From: Paulinella micropora
Taxonomy: Eukaryota; Cercozoa; Imbricatea; Euglyphida
Reading direction: 5' to 3'
DNA length: 63,245 nt
Assembly: GCA_009731375.1 (NCBI GenBank)
Contig: BJOX01000311.1
Location: forward strand, 73,498-136,742
The notes under the pieces are model-generated. The model worked only from the letters and a program-made list of their open reading frames with translations, was not told the DNA's origin and ran no database searches. This document shows, one piece after another, positions 63,148 through 63,245 of the stretch (its first letter is position 1; every line of letters begins with the position of its first letter). Position numbers and translations under genes: made by a program.

Positions 63148-63245
63148 CGAATGAGATACATTTTACCTCTAATATTGATTTCTTTTTTTATAATTCGCAG
63201 TATTGCTTTCTGTTTGTGAAAGTCGCTAAATTTGGTGAAATGCGG

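Overview
The window looks like a scaffold from the nuclear genome of a unicellular eukaryote. It holds one intron-rich host-type gene, many microsatellites, several Ty1/copia-type and one Ty3/gypsy-type LTR retrotransposons, a non-autonomous LTR element, and two classes of viral DNA. Runs of 10 Ns (7031-7040, 18386-18395, 31848-31857, 38453-38462, 58441-58450) and a longer gap inside a poly-C tract (4495-4637) show it was joined from contigs, so neighbours across a gap may not truly be adjacent. The host species cannot be named from sequence alone.

Left end (1-7030, minus strand, clearly GC-rich and intronless). Read across four single-base frame slips, 4367-1 is the N-terminal and central part of a very divergent second-largest RNA polymerase subunit (RPB2) that runs off the window. 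It carries a long Glu-rich insertion and two clusters of GC palindromes placed inside the coding sequence. A 719-residue protein without a recognisable motif lies upstream on the same strand. I infer a large-DNA-virus island (Mirusviricota or Nucleocytoviricota are candidates; not decided).

7041-20400: decayed copia-type retrotransposons (gag, integrase, RT and RNase H pieces at 8411-13290; a second gag/protease remnant at 16393-17890), two related LTR starts, poly-G and long GAA/GTA triplet tracts. 20500-26400: a host gene for a histidine-phosphatase-superfamily protein with at least nine exons. 26700-31100: microsatellite, an AP2-like/zinc-finger ORF, an inverted LTR fragment, an unknown two-ORF locus with SUMO-type motifs, and a small two-exon gene.

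31400-39700 and 58450-63245 (AT-rich) are two pieces of a polinton-like virus/virophage-type element. The left piece has a DDE-type integrase, a small FGD-type protein, a charged protein, a long tail-fibre protein with a C-terminal S74 chaperone domain, a two-TM protein, a Cys-rich secreted protein, a packaging ATPase and a basic Gly-Gly protein. The right piece has a protein-primed family B DNA polymerase with a protease-like N-terminal region, a class 3 lipase and an exonuclease-X-C-terminal-like protein. Both pieces share an AATTAATTATTT plus TAATATATACA-type promoter and 3' hairpins, so they may be one element split by retrotransposons. No capsid gene is visible.

39700-58440 is retrotransposon-dominated: a minus-strand copia element with an internal inverted segment, a non-autonomous LTR element whose Gag has CCCH and CCHC zinc fingers (49952-53245), and a gypsy pol gene cut off by the gap at 58441. 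Many ORFs here carry single-base frameshifts in homopolymers or exactly one in-frame stop, consistent with decay, noisy-read assembly, or both.
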